In this document: positions 5,300 through 5,572 of the stretch, in pieces
Position numbering within the stretch: position 1 is the first letter of the stretch
Layout of the letters: every line of letters starts with the position of its first letter
Source: Planctomycetaceae bacterium
Lineage (GTDB): Bacteria > Planctomycetota > Planctomycetia > Pirellulales > JAEUIK01
Assembly: GCA_015493185.1 (NCBI GenBank)
Contig: WGDQ01000753.1
Location: 1 to 5,572 of the forward strand
DNA: 5,572 nucleotides
Reading direction: 5' to 3'
Made by a program: the position numbers and the translations under genes
Notes under the pieces: generated by a model
What the model saw: the letters and a program-made list of their open reading frames with translations, nothing else
What the model was told of the DNA's origin: nothing
Databases searched by the model: none

Positions 5300-5572
5300 T
5301 CGCACGAGAGCACAACAGTCGCCGGCCGGGCTGGTCTCGGCTTGCCTCGACTTCGGCTACGAGCCGTTGCGCAATTACCCGCTCGCCGCAGCCGGTTTCT
5401 CGGCTTCGTCAGGCCCTGTTGCCCGCAAGGCCCGGCCCATTGAATGGCCGCCGGCAGACGGCCTATACTGGGGATCAATCGCTCGAACGCATTCCGTTCT
5501 GCGAGAACCGTTGTTGCTGCCGGCTGCCGATGGCACGCTGTTCTCAATCGTTGGGAACGACCGCGGCGATGC
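5250..5572 (+). CDS. Possible 5' part of a gene cut by the window edge
   Basis: One plus frame is open from ATG 5250 to the right edge, about 107 codons with no stop. Its first part is Arg-rich and overlaps the end of the HTTM gene by 50 bases. From about 5328 onward the translation looks more like a protein (LDFGYEPLRNYPLAAAGF, then LREPLLLPAADGTLFSIVG) and its third codon positions are G/C-rich in the first part. Against it: no ribosome binding site precedes any candidate start (ATG 5250, GTG 5280, TTG 5367), all three plus frames are largely stop-free here, and a promoter-like sequence lies inside it at 5440-5469. I recognise no family. Confidence 0.25.
   Translation, partial: MAAKNIARRRVRRTSPDRTRAQQSPAGLVSACLDFGYEPLRNYPLAAAGFSASSGPVARKARPIEWPPADGLYWGSIARTHSVLREPLLLPAADGTLFSIVGNDRGD
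5440..5469 (+). promoter_or_regulatory. Sigma70-like promoter near the right edge
   Basis: TTGAAT (5440-5445) and TATACT (5464-5469) are separated by 18 bases, each matching consensus at four or five of six positions. This is the best -35/-10 pair in the window. It would drive a gene starting near or beyond the edge, for example at the ATG at 5530, which stays open to the end but lacks a ribosome binding site. If so, the open frame from 5250 is probably not a gene. Confidence 0.4.

Noticed and set aside
4211..5305. Long minus-strand open frame of 364 residues opposite the HTTM gene
   Set aside because: The translation is rich in His, Arg, Gln and Pro with no membrane or catalytic motif, and the plus strand has a coupled start and an HTTM match.
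5354..5366. Possible terminator hairpin CGGCT/AGCCG after the HTTM gene
   Set aside because: The stem is only 5 bp with a 3-base loop and no T run follows.

Overview
The window is G+C-rich bacterial chromosome, most likely from a planctomycete of the Pirellulales type. The strongest clue is a secreted protein at about 2.28-3.43 kb. It combines a Gly/Ser/Tyr/Trp repeat tract with two C-terminal copies of the small beta-rich domain catalogued as TIGR03000, a domain essentially confined to Planctomycetes. The RodA-like protein and the paired HTTM membrane proteins also look planctomycetal. The taxonomic call rests on recall of these families, not on a search.

Layout: 1-399 holds no convincing gene, only a few inverted repeats. 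400-1683 (minus strand) encodes a SEDS-family peptidoglycan glycosyltransferase of RodA type. 1684-2281 is a long divergent intergenic region with two strong minus-strand hairpins upstream of rodA and an A/T-richer stretch that probably carries the promoter of the next gene. 2282-3430 (plus) is the repeat-rich TIGR03000 protein, followed by a textbook intrinsic terminator at 3505-3544. 3666-4232 and 4229-5299 (plus) form a two-gene operon with a 4-base stop/start overlap: a small single-pass membrane protein, then an HTTM (vitamin K-dependent gamma-carboxylase-like) membrane protein. From 5250 to the right edge one frame stays open and may be the start of another gene, cut off by the window.

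How the genes relate: RodA would polymerise cell-wall glycan. The TIGR03000 protein is predicted to be exported and to act at or beyond the cell surface. The HTTM pair is probably a two-component membrane enzyme of unknown substrate. Nothing ties the three units into one pathway. The two observations most worth checking are an apparent one-base frameshift in the signal peptide of the repeat protein, which would restore a good signal sequence and a better-spaced start codon, and the conserved-looking coupling of the HTTM protein to its small partner.
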